Source: a virus. Taken from it: a stretch of DNA of 58,581 nucleotides. The notes under the pieces were generated by a model. That model was not told where the DNA came from. It saw only the letters and a list, made by a program, of their open reading frames with translations, and searched no databases. How positions within the stretch are numbered: the stretch's first letter is position 1; each line of letters starts with the position of its first letter. Of this stretch, positions 50,364 through 57,837 are shown piece after piece. The translations under genes and the position numbers were made by a program. The DNA is taken from positions 1 to 58,581 of the IMG/VR virus record IMGVR_UViG_3300004807_000026, one strand, 5' to 3'.

Positions 50364-50420
50364 TTTAATGTGTTGGTTGGTGTTTGGTGTGTTTGGTGTT
50401 GGTTGTTACTGTCTGGAATC

Positions 50421-50500
50421 AATGTACCCAAGTTGCTTGGGTTTGTAAACAATTATTTTCAATTATTTTTATGCCCCGCGGAACCGCATAAATACTGGCT
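50421..50500 (-). promoter_or_regulatory. Early promoter module, copy B
   Basis: TTTACA (50444-50449), 17-nt spacer, TACATT (50421-50426) on the minus strand. The spacer contains CCCAAG-CAA-CTTGGG, a perfect 6-bp inverted repeat that may be an operator. Upstream is GTATTTATGCGGTTC, then CATAAAAATAATTGAAA, shared with copy A. Downstream is CAGACAGTAACAACC. Confidence 0.7.
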
Positions 50501-50512
50501 GCAACCCTGATG

Positions 50513-50525
50513 CACTGACGCAGTG
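50513..50525. repeat. CACTG-N3-CAGTG palindrome, copy 4
   Basis: CACTGACGCAGTG, just upstream of the conserved region of promoter B. Fourth of these palindromes (the third forms the terminator at 48.9 kb). Confidence 0.5.
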
Positions 50526-50604
50526 ATTCTTTGTAAGACTACAGCACAACTCCCCATATAGGTAATCAAGTACTAAAACGATTACAATTAGTAGTTGGGT
50601 GATC

Positions 50605-50713
50605 CCAATCGGGTATAATTCGGTGATAATTTTGATTTATAACTCATGAATCATACCCAATCAGGTATAATTTTGATTTATAACTCATGAATCATACCCA
50701 ATCAGGTATAATG
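50605..50713. repeat. 41-bp tandem repeats with TATAAT
   Basis: Two perfect 41-bp copies (50627-50667 and 50668-50708) beginning ATAATTTTGATTTATAACTC and ending CCCAATCAGGT, with a partial copy before (CCCAATCGGGTATAAT at 50605-50620) and the start of a third after. Each junction holds ATACC-CAATCA-GGTAT and a TATAAT. Could be tandem operators, tandem -10 elements on the plus strand, or iterons. Confidence 0.75.
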
Positions 50714-50729
50714 CAGTGAGTAATCAGGT

Positions 50730-50831
50730 GTCTACGATCATGAACATTTTACAGATGTCTACGATCTGCTACACAATTTGGATATATGTAGCGTGCTCAC
50801 TACAATGCTTCTTTGTAGCGTGCTCACTACG
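50730..50831. repeat. Two repeat pairs with the same 27-bp period
   Basis: TGTCTACGATC occurs at 50730-50740 and 50757-50767. TGTAGCGTGCTCACTAC occurs at 50788-50804 and 50815-50831. Both pairs have a 27-bp period. The second unit has GTAG/CTAC inverted ends. This is noncoding and looks like a multi-site binding region. The rest of 50832-51009 is AT-rich with nothing recognised. Confidence 0.65.
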
Positions 50832-51009
50832 CTTGTCTGCTATATCGGTATTGCTGACTTATTCTTATTGAATCCAAACCACTAAATACTATTGAATGTG
50901 TACTACCAATTGGTAATAAATCGTTTATATTACTTTTGAATAATAAATTTTGTCAGAAATAGTGTATGCTTTTTCCGTGATAGCTGTTAAAAATATGTAG
51001 CGGTTTTTT

Positions 51010-51027
51010 TAACAGATTACTCTGTTA
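51010..51027. repeat. 7-bp hairpin at gene end
   Basis: TAACAGA-TTAC-TCTGTTA spans the stop of the 91-residue gene. On the minus strand an A-run, not a U-run, follows, so a standard terminator is not supported. Confidence 0.5.
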
Positions 51028-51300
51028 GTTGCCGTATTCCCTCAACCCTGCTTGGCAGAGTTCTTCATGGGCTTTGGCTAATTGGGTTTCTAAGTCGTAG
51101 AGCCACTTGGGATCCACAAAGACCTTTCCTTGTTTTAGTTCGGCGTTCTCCTCACGGAGCATTGCGACCTCTTTGGTTGCTTTGCAGAGAGCATTGTACA
51201 GTTCTACCGAGTCAGATTGCGTGGTTAGCATGGATTGATTCTTACGAATGGTTTCTTCCCCTCGCAGGATTTGGTTAATCTTGTCTTGGATTCCGTACAT
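51025..51300 (-). CDS. Coiled-coil small protein
   Basis: A 91-residue helical protein (ALCKATKEVAMLREENAELKQG, then ETQLAKAHEELCQA). The last gene before the repeat-rich noncoding block. Its upstream neighbour has a similar REL..KTKEVARLRK coiled coil, suggesting distant relationship. Unknown function. Confidence 0.65.
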   Translation of the reverse strand: MYGIQDKINQILRGEETIRKNQSMLTTQSDSVELYNALCKATKEVAMLREENAELKQGKVFVDPKWLYDLETQLAKAHEELCQAGLREYGN

Positions 51301-51301
51301 A

Positions 51302-51613
51302 TCAGTTGATGTCTTCTGGTTTCACTTCTCGCTTTATAGCGTTGAGCAAATCGCAATGACGCTGACATACATCTCCATCGTCGAAAGACGCTTCCATAGG
51401 CCAATCAGCAGTTGTTCCAAGGTTCTCATCCATAAAGTCGATATATTCTCGCATGACTTTACGGAGCCTTGCGACCTCTTTGGTTTTCTCGCTGAGTTCG
51501 CGTTCTAGCTGGCGGGAGGTCTCTACTGGCACTACAAAGGCTTTTAAGCCCATGGCCTCGCAAGCCTCATCCGTCCTAGGCGTTGGTGTGGTGTCGGTGG
51601 TTGATGTATTCAT
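51302..51613 (-). CDS. Small helical protein, MNTSTTD start
   Basis: A 103-residue protein with TPRTDEACEA, then VVPVETSRQLERELSEKTKEVARLRKVMREY, a pattern seen in many small phage early proteins. Its first seven codons match those of the next gene upstream. It overlaps that gene by 4 nt. Function unknown. Confidence 0.7.
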   Translation of the reverse strand: MNTSTTDTTPTPRTDEACEAMGLKAFVVPVETSRQLERELSEKTKEVARLRKVMREYIDFMDENLGTTADWPMEASFDDGDVCQRHCDLLNAIKREVKPEDIN

Positions 51614-51864
51614 TTGTATTGAAGCTGACTCAAAAGGTGATTTGGGAAATCAGGGTAAAATCCGAACCGCAATGATTTTTTTTCAAGATGAGGATAAATC
51701 TTTCCGTAAATTTGAAGCAAGTCTGCGGCAATGAATTCTTCAACACGACCACCAGAAATGTAATATCGGCGTCCTGACATGAAGTTGTCATAGCATCCTT
51801 GTAACAGATGAACAAATTCTGGACTTGCAACTTCGTTTTTGCTGTCGGTGGTTGATGTATTCAT
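51610..51864 (-). CDS. Small protein, MNTSTTD start
   Basis: An 84-residue protein (SPEFVHLLQGCYDNFMSGRRYYISGGRVEEF then HLEKKSLRFGFYPDFP). The ATG at 51864 is chosen because the same 21-bp sequence forms the start of the next gene too. A predicted promoter just upstream would give a nearly leaderless message. Confidence 0.65.
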   Translation of the reverse strand: MNTSTTDSKNEVASPEFVHLLQGCYDNFMSGRRYYISGGRVEEFIAADLLQIYGKIYPHLEKKSLRFGFYPDFPNHLLSQLQYK

Positions 51865-51872
51865 GAAGCTCA

Positions 51873-51901
51873 ATAAAAAACCCAAGCTGATTCAATGACA
51901 A
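51873..51901 (-). promoter_or_regulatory. Candidate promoter for the MNTSTTD genes
   Basis: TTGTCA (51896-51901), 17-nt spacer, TTTTAT (51873-51878) on the minus strand. The predicted start lies at or next to the ATG at 51864, so the message may be leaderless. It overlaps the T-rich end of the structured RNA candidate. Confidence 0.5.
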
Positions 51902-51911
51902 GAAAAAAAGG

Positions 51912-52005
51912 TCGGAGGAGGTTCAGGTCGCTAGTCGTTCGGTTTCCGCCTAACTAGTAAACTAGGATTGCTCCCCTACACAGACCCCCTCAATGCCTCC
52001 TCCGA
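51912..52005 (-). ncRNA. Candidate structured RNA with terminator
   Basis: A 94-nt stretch between tRNA-Gln and the next gene, closed by a perfect 10-bp stem (TCGGAGGAGG, 51996-52005, with CCTCCTCCGA, 51912-51921). Inside are small hairpins (CGG-AAA-CCG; CTAG-TTTA-CTAG) and a possible GGTC/GACC pair. On the minus strand ACC-TTTTTTT follows, so the end looks like an intrinsic terminator. It is not a tRNA (no T-loop). It may be a small RNA cut from the primase-tRNA transcript. The remaining part, 52006-52138, shows nothing recognised. Confidence 0.6.
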
Positions 52006-52138
52006 TTATAAGCGTCCAACCGAGTCTTTTCAGACTCAATCAGAGCAGTGGTTCACCGAAGATCCCCACGAGATTACAAATCCTATGCACTTATGAATAT
52101 CTGTCAATTATTTGTAAACTCCCTAAACTTCCTATAAT

Positions 52139-52213
52139 TGGCTACCCGGCATGGACTCGAACCATGAATGAGGCTTCCAAAGAGCCTAGTGTTACCAATT
52201 ACACCACCGGGTA
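52139..52213 (-). tRNA. tRNA-Gln (UUG)
   Basis: The minus strand folds as a 75-nt cloverleaf including an encoded CCA: acceptor TACCCGG/CCGGGTA, D-arm GTGT...ACAC with GG in the loop, anticodon stem AGGCT/AGCCT with loop CTTTGGA (anticodon UUG), T-arm CATGG-TTCGAGT-CCATG. It starts 5 nt downstream of the primase-helicase stop, so it may be cotranscribed. Confidence 0.95.
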
Positions 52214-52218
52214 TTAGC

Positions 52219-54423
52219 TTAAAACGGCTCTTCGATCTGCTCGTCGTGGGAAAGGCGGGCCTTGCCAAAGTAGAATTTGTAGACGTTCTTCCCGACGCGG
52301 TTGAGGCGCTTACCAATTAGCTCGGGCACCATCTTCTGTTCGAGTAGCTTTCTAAGCATGATGCCGATGCTGCGGGCACCGAACTTCTTGAGTGATTCAC
52401 CGACTCCCTCAACGACCGCGAGTTGATTGAGTAACTCGGTCGCCATGATCTCGATCTCCTCGATGCCCTCGGCACGTTTGGCGTTGACCCATCGGTCGAG
52501 GATCTCGCTGAAAATATACTCCTGACTCTCGACCTGCGCCTGATGCACGAGGTCTTGGTGATGGAACGACCGGACTCCGAACCGCTTGTAGATTGGATCC
52601 TCGATCTTGTCCTCTAGCTTTACGTCGAGCACCCACCGAAGGAAGTACGGAAGCTCGCGCTTGATGCGCTCCTCGTTCTGGTAGTTGCTGCCGTAGAAGT
52701 GTGGCCTGAATCCCTGCGACAGCTTGAACAGCATGACCTTGTCCCGGATGGTGCCGTCGAGCGTGGGGAGAATTTTAAGCGACTCGCTGTCGATGTTGCA
52801 GGTGACCACGACGCGCCCGAGGAACGGTAGCTCGATGGAGTCCCGGAACTTGGGCTGGTAAAGCTGCGAGGGGTTTGCAGCCATCTGCTTGAGGCTTTTG
52901 GTGAAGAGTTGCCGGGTGCCGTGATCCCCCTCGGTAGCCGCATCGTCGCAGCGCCACAGGGCGCACTCGGCTCCCTGCTTGTTAAATGACGTCTGCTTGA
53001 GCAGGAGAGGCTCCGCGTCCACTGAGCCGCCGACGGCTTCGCCGATGACCCACTTGTTCAGGAACGACTTGCCCGTGTGCGCTTCGCCCGCGATGATCAC
53101 GACCTGCCCCGGTAGAGGCTTGCAGTCGAGGCAGGATCCGTAGAAGCGCCTGAACCACGAGATGAAGTACTGCCACGCCGGGACACCGTCCTGATGACTG
53201 TCGAACGCGTTCATCACGAACTCGTGCAGCCACGGGAACTTGGTCATGTCTAGCGTGTCCGCGGGTTTCATGGCACGCTTGTTGGAGATGTTCAGGTAGC
53301 GCTCGCCCCCCCACTCCACGACCTCGTCCGGTGAGAAGAGCACAGGCACTGCTGCAGTGACGCGTCTTGCCGTGTGGAGGTGCATCAGCACGCGCTCGAC
53401 CTCTGAGATACGTGATCCCCGGGATGGACGGTCGTCGCAGCCTGTGCCCTTGATGTGTAGCTTGGCGTCCTCCTTACCGAGGTAGACGTACGAGTGACCG
53501 TTGTGCTTCGTCCAGTAGTGCTTGCCGTCGAACCAGAAGAGGGACGCGGCCTTGCCTGTCTGTTCCGCCTCGAACCGCTCGACGAACTTAGCGCCAAGTA
53601 TCGACTTCCACGTCTTGAAGTTGGTGCCAGCGCGGTCGCTGAAGCAGACCATGCCGTTCTCGGTGACGATAGCGCCCTCGCGCTGAATGCCGTCGTCGAG
53701 CCAGAATAAAGGCTGCTTGTTACCGATCTCGAATGGGCGCGTGAGTCGGTCGGGAAACTGTGCCTGAATCTCTGCAGCGACTACGTCGAGCGGGATGATC
53801 GGGGCGTCGCTAGGTGCTACTTTGGAACGCTCGCCAGCGACCATCATGCAGGCTTCCAGTAAAGTCTCCGGGAGGGGAGGGATTGTGTTCTCGCCTAATC
53901 GTAGCATGTCCCAAGCGTTGCCGAACTCGAAGTACTGAGATGGCTCGAACGACTTCTTGTCGAATCCGGGAAGTGCGTCGGAGATCCGCACTCGCTTGTT
54001 GAGCTCGCGGATGAATTCCTCGGCGACGTCTGGGTTGAGTACGTTGACTGGCTTCTCGAACATCCAGATAAGCCGCACCTTGCCGGGAGTGAATGTGGCG
54101 ATGACATATGTCGGCAGGTACGCGGTTGACTTGGCGAGGTCATCGATGCGATCCATCGCGGTGTCCGCGTCGTAGTCCGCGACGACACCGTGCATCCACT
54201 TTGCCGGGTTATCCTTGGTGATGCGCTGCGCCGGGGTGACTCCCTCGAATGCGGAGATGAATATGCCGCGGGTGTCCGCTAGCCCGCACCACGCCATGTA
54301 CTCGTCCTTGGTCTTAGGCGGACGGTCGAGCATGAGTCGCGGGTTGTCTGTCTCGTAAAGCAAGGTGTCTGTGGTCTCGGTGACCTCGTGACTGACGACG
54401 TTTTGTAGGGTGAACAGTTTCAT
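52219..54423 (-). CDS. Primase-helicase (PrimPol-like plus SF3-like)
   Basis: A 734-residue replication protein. The N-terminal part (1-190) has WMHGVVADYDAD with paired acids (D83, D85) and TPGKVRLIW, features of AEP/PrimPol-type primases. The C-terminal part has Walker A GEAHTGKS (446-453), a later CALWRCDDA and VVVTCNID, fitting SF3-like phage helicases of the VirE/D5 type. It likely primes and opens DNA for the family A polymerase. I take the ATG at 54423; an upstream ATG at 54507 would overlap the 49-residue gene. The leader is CA-rich. Confidence 0.85.
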   Translation of the reverse strand: MKLFTLQNVVSHEVTETTDTLLYETDNPRLMLDRPPKTKDEYMAWCGLADTRGIFISAFEGVTPAQRITKDNPAKWMHGVVADYDADTAMDRIDDLAKSTAYLPTYVIATFTPGKVRLIWMFEKPVNVLNPDVAEEFIRELNKRVRISDALPGFDKKSFEPSQYFEFGNAWDMLRLGENTIPPLPETLLEACMMVAGERSKVAPSDAPIIPLDVVAAEIQAQFPDRLTRPFEIGNKQPLFWLDDGIQREGAIVTENGMVCFSDRAGTNFKTWKSILGAKFVERFEAEQTGKAASLFWFDGKHYWTKHNGHSYVYLGKEDAKLHIKGTGCDDRPSRGSRISEVERVLMHLHTARRVTAAVPVLFSPDEVVEWGGERYLNISNKRAMKPADTLDMTKFPWLHEFVMNAFDSHQDGVPAWQYFISWFRRFYGSCLDCKPLPGQVVIIAGEAHTGKSFLNKWVIGEAVGGSVDAEPLLLKQTSFNKQGAECALWRCDDAATEGDHGTRQLFTKSLKQMAANPSQLYQPKFRDSIELPFLGRVVVTCNIDSESLKILPTLDGTIRDKVMLFKLSQGFRPHFYGSNYQNEERIKRELPYFLRWVLDVKLEDKIEDPIYKRFGVRSFHHQDLVHQAQVESQEYIFSEILDRWVNAKRAEGIEEIEIMATELLNQLAVVEGVGESLKKFGARSIGIMLRKLLEQKMVPELIGKRLNRVGKNVYKFYFGKARLSHDEQIEEPF

Positions 54424-54469
54424 TCGTAGGGGTTGTGTTTGTAGTGGTGGTTGGGTTAATAGGGCAAGA

Positions 54470-54619
54470 TTATTTGTCTGACAGGCGTCGCTTCTGCTTC
54501 CGGGCACGCTTTACGACCTTTCGGACTTTCTTGTAGATCATCCAAAAGAAGACACCGAATCCTATGGCTAGAAGTGAGACGGTAACGTGTCCCAGCATAG
54601 GCATGTCGTTGTAGTTCAT
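54470..54619 (-). CDS. 49-residue membrane protein
   Basis: MNYNDMPMLG then a hydrophobic helix (HVTVSLLAIGFGVFFWMIY) and a very basic tail (KKVRKVVKRARKQKRRL). The start overlaps the stop of the 20-residue ORF (ATGA). A single membrane anchor with a basic cytoplasmic end could tether DNA or replication proteins to the membrane. Confidence 0.6.
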   Translation of the reverse strand: MNYNDMPMLGHVTVSLLAIGFGVFFWMIYKKVRKVVKRARKQKRRLSDK

Positions 54620-54678
54620 ACGTCGTCGTCGTTGTTCCAGTCGTCTTCGTCCGGTTCGGGTTCTTTGTACGGTTTCAT
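54616..54678 (-). CDS. 20-residue acidic peptide
   Basis: MKPYKEPEPDEDDWNNDDDV. It fills the gap between the 158- and 49-residue genes, starts with the TAA-TT-ATG junction and ends in an ATGA overlap. Its acidity contrasts with the basic tail of the next product. Very short, so moderate confidence. Confidence 0.4.
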   Translation of the reverse strand: MKPYKEPEPDEDDWNNDDDV

Positions 54679-54680
54679 AA

Positions 54681-55157
54681 TTAAAGTAATGGGAACCAAC
54701 GATAGTCCATGATCCAACTTTCTAATGCATTGCCACTGCCATCTAATCCGCGGTTCAAATATCTATGTAACTTAGCGTTTCCATCTTTTATGCACTTCAA
54801 TATCTCACTGATTGACGCGAGTCTTATCTGTGACTCGGTCATGTCTTTGAATTTGATATCGAGTACAACTAGGAAAAAGGAATACGGTGTGTATCTTTTT
54901 ACGTCTTTATCATTAAGCGTGAATGCGTAATCAGGATCGAATCCATATTGGTTAGACGTAAAAAACTTTGTCCGGATTGTTTTAATGTCGGAAGGAACAA
55001 TTGTAAAAATATCGTGCGCGTATTTGTTAGACGATTTTTCTGGGTTCTTAAAAAAAACAAGATCAGAACTTAAATGACTCGACAAAAAAACCTCTTCCTG
55101 TTGTTCACCGTATTTGCACCAAGCATCTTTATTTTGTCTATCTATGTAAGTGTCCAT
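54681..55157 (-). CDS. Hypothetical protein, possible PD-(D/E)xK fold
   Basis: A 158-residue protein from the ATG at 55157; the longer reading frame lies in the polymerase gene. It has KYGEQQEEVFLSSHL near the N-terminus, FDPDYAF in the middle and FFLVVLDIKFKDMTES, an order like a restriction-endonuclease fold (Glu, Asp, then D-x-K). This match is weak. Local AT content is higher than in its neighbours, suggesting later acquisition. Confidence 0.55.
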   Translation of the reverse strand: MDTYIDRQNKDAWCKYGEQQEEVFLSSHLSSDLVFFKNPEKSSNKYAHDIFTIVPSDIKTIRTKFFTSNQYGFDPDYAFTLNDKDVKRYTPYSFFLVVLDIKFKDMTESQIRLASISEILKCIKDGNAKLHRYLNRGLDGSGNALESWIMDYRWFPLL

Positions 55158-55159
55158 AT

Positions 55160-56929
55160 TTATTTCTTGTAGCACTGCGACAGTGATCCCTCGGCACCTA
55201 GAGGCAGTCCCTCTGCCCACTCAGGAGGTGTTGACATGATGTGTGTGATGGCTTCGAGCGCGAGGTCAGCGGTGCCGTCGTCAATTGTCTGGCAGACGAC
55301 TTCGTCGTGCACGCGCATGATGATCGGGCAGTACAGAGTCTCGTTGAGCTTTGCAATGCGGAGGCAGCAGTCCATGAAAACATCGCGTGCAACCGCTTGT
55401 ACGAGGTTCTCACAAATTACGCCCCCCCAAAATCCGAGACGCATCATCTGACCCTGTCGGGGGATCATCGCGGTGAGTCCACCGTGATCCACTGACACCT
55501 TGCGGTACGTGAGCGTGCGACCGGATGGCAGCGGGAAGTGAGCGTCGGTGTCGTTTGGATCCTGCGCCGTGCTGCGGAGGTTATCTTCGAGGTCGCGCCA
55601 CAGCTTGGTAATCAATGGATTCTTACTGCGGTACATCTTGACTAGTCGCTCGGCTTCCGCAGGCTCGACGTCCGAGACACTGGCGAACTTCTTAGCGCCC
55701 ATGCCGTAGCCTAGTCCTAGTGCTAGTTGCTTGATCTGATGCCGTAGCGCCTTGTCTGTGTCCTTGAGTGCTCCATCCTTGCTGTAGAGTCCCCACGCAC
55801 GCGCCTGAGCCTCGTACAGGTCAGGGATCTCCCGGATGTACTGGAGCATCTTAGTGTCCCCGGCTAGCCAGTGCAGGACACGAGGCTCGATCTGTGCAAG
55901 ATCGCAAATGACAAAGGTTTTACCCTTCGGTGCGCGTATCATGCTGCGGACGTCAACGCCGAGGATCTCTCCCTTGGGGAGATTCTGCAGGTTAATTCCA
56001 GCGTCGCCCGAGTCGCGCCCGGTATGAGCGCCAAAGTATTTTAATGAGTAGGGCATGGTGCCGTCCTCCCGTAGACGGGATCGCATCGCCTGCAGCGTCG
56101 CCACGTGCTTGTTAGCGCGTCTGTAGCTTCGTACTGCTTTGATCCACGCATGTTGCAGGTGGAACTCGTCCTCCCACTTCTCTGCTTCGGGATCGTCCTT
56201 GGCAAACGAGTTAGGTGCCCAGATCCCTACCTTCTTGCATTCGTCTCGAATTGCTCCCGGGGATAGGATCGCTTCGCGGTCTGCCCACGGGATGTTGATC
56301 TTTGCTTCCCAGATCTCGGTCTGGAGTGTGGTGATGGCGCGGTCGATGCCCTCCTTGTCAAGCGGCACTCCTTCCGAACACATAGACCGTGTGAGGTATG
56401 ATATGTCGCGCTCGAACTTGCTGAACTTGTCCCCGTGCTCCTGATACAATCTCAGGCAGTAGCGGGAGTCATCGATGGCGTACTTGATCACGTCCTGCTG
56501 GAAGAAAATATCCATGTCCCCCCATCTCTTGCCCTTCATGTTGTCGCGTACCGTCTTCGACAACTCTACCCCTAGCATCTGCTGGCACGCCTCCTTAAGG
56601 CTGCGCGGGTATCCAAGTGCTGCAGCCATGTCCGCGGTGCATACCCACTCCTTGATAACTATGTCCTCGGGCGCGTGACCTAGTTCCTGCATGCGCTCGA
56701 CGACCATGCTATCAAAGGCTGCGTTGTGTGAAAGCCACGTGACGTCTTCACCGACTATCTGCGACCAATCAAAATCTTTGGGGTGTCCCGCCCATTCGAG
56801 TCCGGTGTCAGTGACAACGGAGAGTAGGTACAGATCCGCCTGCGGGTGGCGGAGGTACTGATAGATTCCCTGTACCTTGAGGGAAACTTCGTCCGAGTAG
56901 AATGTCTCGGTATCTAAAGCGACGATCAT
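55160..56929 (-). CDS. polA: Family A DNA polymerase with 3'-5' exonuclease
   Basis: A 589-residue replicative polymerase. Exonuclease motifs: DTET (D6, E8), NAAFD (N69, D73), YAIDD (Y150, D154), so proofreading is probably intact. Polymerase motif A is ICDLAQIEPR (D343), motif B RHQIKQLALGLGYG (R396 to G409), and motif C RVHDEVV (H541-E543). The length is typical of small phage family A enzymes lacking the 5' nuclease. It works with the primase-helicase and DUF2800-type nuclease genes on either side. Confidence 0.95.
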   Translation of the reverse strand: MIVALDTETFYSDEVSLKVQGIYQYLRHPQADLYLLSVVTDTGLEWAGHPKDFDWSQIVGEDVTWLSHNAAFDSMVVERMQELGHAPEDIVIKEWVCTADMAAALGYPRSLKEACQQMLGVELSKTVRDNMKGKRWGDMDIFFQQDVIKYAIDDSRYCLRLYQEHGDKFSKFERDISYLTRSMCSEGVPLDKEGIDRAITTLQTEIWEAKINIPWADREAILSPGAIRDECKKVGIWAPNSFAKDDPEAEKWEDEFHLQHAWIKAVRSYRRANKHVATLQAMRSRLREDGTMPYSLKYFGAHTGRDSGDAGINLQNLPKGEILGVDVRSMIRAPKGKTFVICDLAQIEPRVLHWLAGDTKMLQYIREIPDLYEAQARAWGLYSKDGALKDTDKALRHQIKQLALGLGYGMGAKKFASVSDVEPAEAERLVKMYRSKNPLITKLWRDLEDNLRSTAQDPNDTDAHFPLPSGRTLTYRKVSVDHGGLTAMIPRQGQMMRLGFWGGVICENLVQAVARDVFMDCCLRIAKLNETLYCPIIMRVHDEVVCQTIDDGTADLALEAITHIMSTPPEWAEGLPLGAEGSLSQCYKK

Positions 56930-57041
56930 TTAGTTTGTAGTAGTAGAGAAGCCCGCCGCGTGATCACTACGCGTCAGCAAACAGCACCCACGCGGTTCGG
57001 AGATCTCCTCCGACTCCTACGCACGGCGAGCTTCAGATTAC
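56930..57041 (-). promoter_or_regulatory. Structured leader before polA
   Basis: 112 noncoding nt between two replication genes. CCGCGTG (56956-56962) pairs with CACGCGG (56989-56995), and CGGAG/CTCCG (56998-57012) forms another hairpin; TGATCA and GGAGATCTCC are palindromes. No clear promoter. It may fold in the message or hold a protein site that controls polymerase expression. Confidence 0.45.
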
Positions 57042-57803
57042 TTAGAGTCCAGCGATAGCTTGGAAAAACTCTGGATTCTTGTGCTTGCCAGCGAACTGAG
57101 CAACGGGGACATACCACGAGTTTTGAGCCGTCTTGCGGATCTCACTGTGGAGGTTGTAGTACCCGGTGAACAGACCACCGCGCAGGAGACCGACTGAGTC
57201 GGTGATCAGGCGCTTAGCGAGCGACGTGTAGGCGGAGCTTCCGACCGTGTACATCGCGAGCGCGTAGCTGTGGTTCCCGTCGTTGTACGGGAAGTACTGC
57301 ATGTTCTCATCGCTGAGGTCATCGGGAGCCGCAACTGCGAGTAGGATGTCTGCCATCTCGACGCAATACTTCTCGTCGCCGTACTGCAGCGATCCGCCGA
57401 AGGCGCGTACCTCGTCCATCGTGTTGAACTTCGGAGGCATGTCCTGAGACGTACCAAACTCAACCTTGAGTTGGTAATACTTCTTGAGGCGCAGCGGGGT
57501 GACGACGAACGACTCGCCAGTCTTTGCCAGTGGGATCTGCTTCTCGAAGAGGAAGACTCCGGGAGAAAAGTCGTTGCTGAGGTTACCGGACTTCTGCACC
57601 AAGTTGATGCGAGGAACCCGGATGTCGGAGGCACTGATGTCACCGTCGATGCCGACCCCTGTAGCAGGAGCTACGGAAAGCGTGTTGCAGGACGATTCAG
57701 CGAGTGTGGTGTCCGCCTCGCAGACCTCTGCGGTACGGTTGATCTCGGCAACGGGTGCCGTGGTGGTGCGTGTGCCCTTGGGGGCGAGTGTTAATGTAGC
57801 CAT
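57042..57803 (-). CDS. Likely replication accessory (ssDNA-binding-like)
   Basis: A 253-residue protein. Residues 1-60 are Thr/Ala/Ser-rich and flexible; the centre IRVPRINLVQKSGNLSN, then GVFLFEKQIPLAKTGESFVVTPLRLKKYY, looks like an OB-like beta barrel; the C-terminus AGKHKNPEFFQAIAGL is acidic-poor. In related phages a ssDNA-binding protein (DUF2815 type) sits between DUF2800 and polA, which is the basis for the call. I do not recognise the sequence itself. The leader is CA-rich (AAACACCAAAACACCAAACACC). Confidence 0.55.
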   Translation of the reverse strand: MATLTLAPKGTRTTTAPVAEINRTAEVCEADTTLAESSCNTLSVAPATGVGIDGDISASDIRVPRINLVQKSGNLSNDFSPGVFLFEKQIPLAKTGESFVVTPLRLKKYYQLKVEFGTSQDMPPKFNTMDEVRAFGGSLQYGDEKYCVEMADILLAVAAPDDLSDENMQYFPYNDGNHSYALAMYTVGSSAYTSLAKRLITDSVGLLRGGLFTGYYNLHSEIRKTAQNSWYVPVAQFAGKHKNPEFFQAIAGL

Positions 57804-57837
57804 AGGACTAGTTTTTTGGTGTTTGGTGTTTTGGTGT

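Noticed and set aside
51010-51027. Terminator at the end of the 91-residue gene
   Set aside because: The stem is perfect but followed by A residues on the transcribed strand, not U; only a hairpin is reported.
51912-52005. Second tRNA gene next to tRNA-Gln
   Set aside because: It has an acceptor-like long stem but no GTTCRA T-loop, no proper D-arm and no clear anticodon arm; reported as a structured RNA candidate instead.
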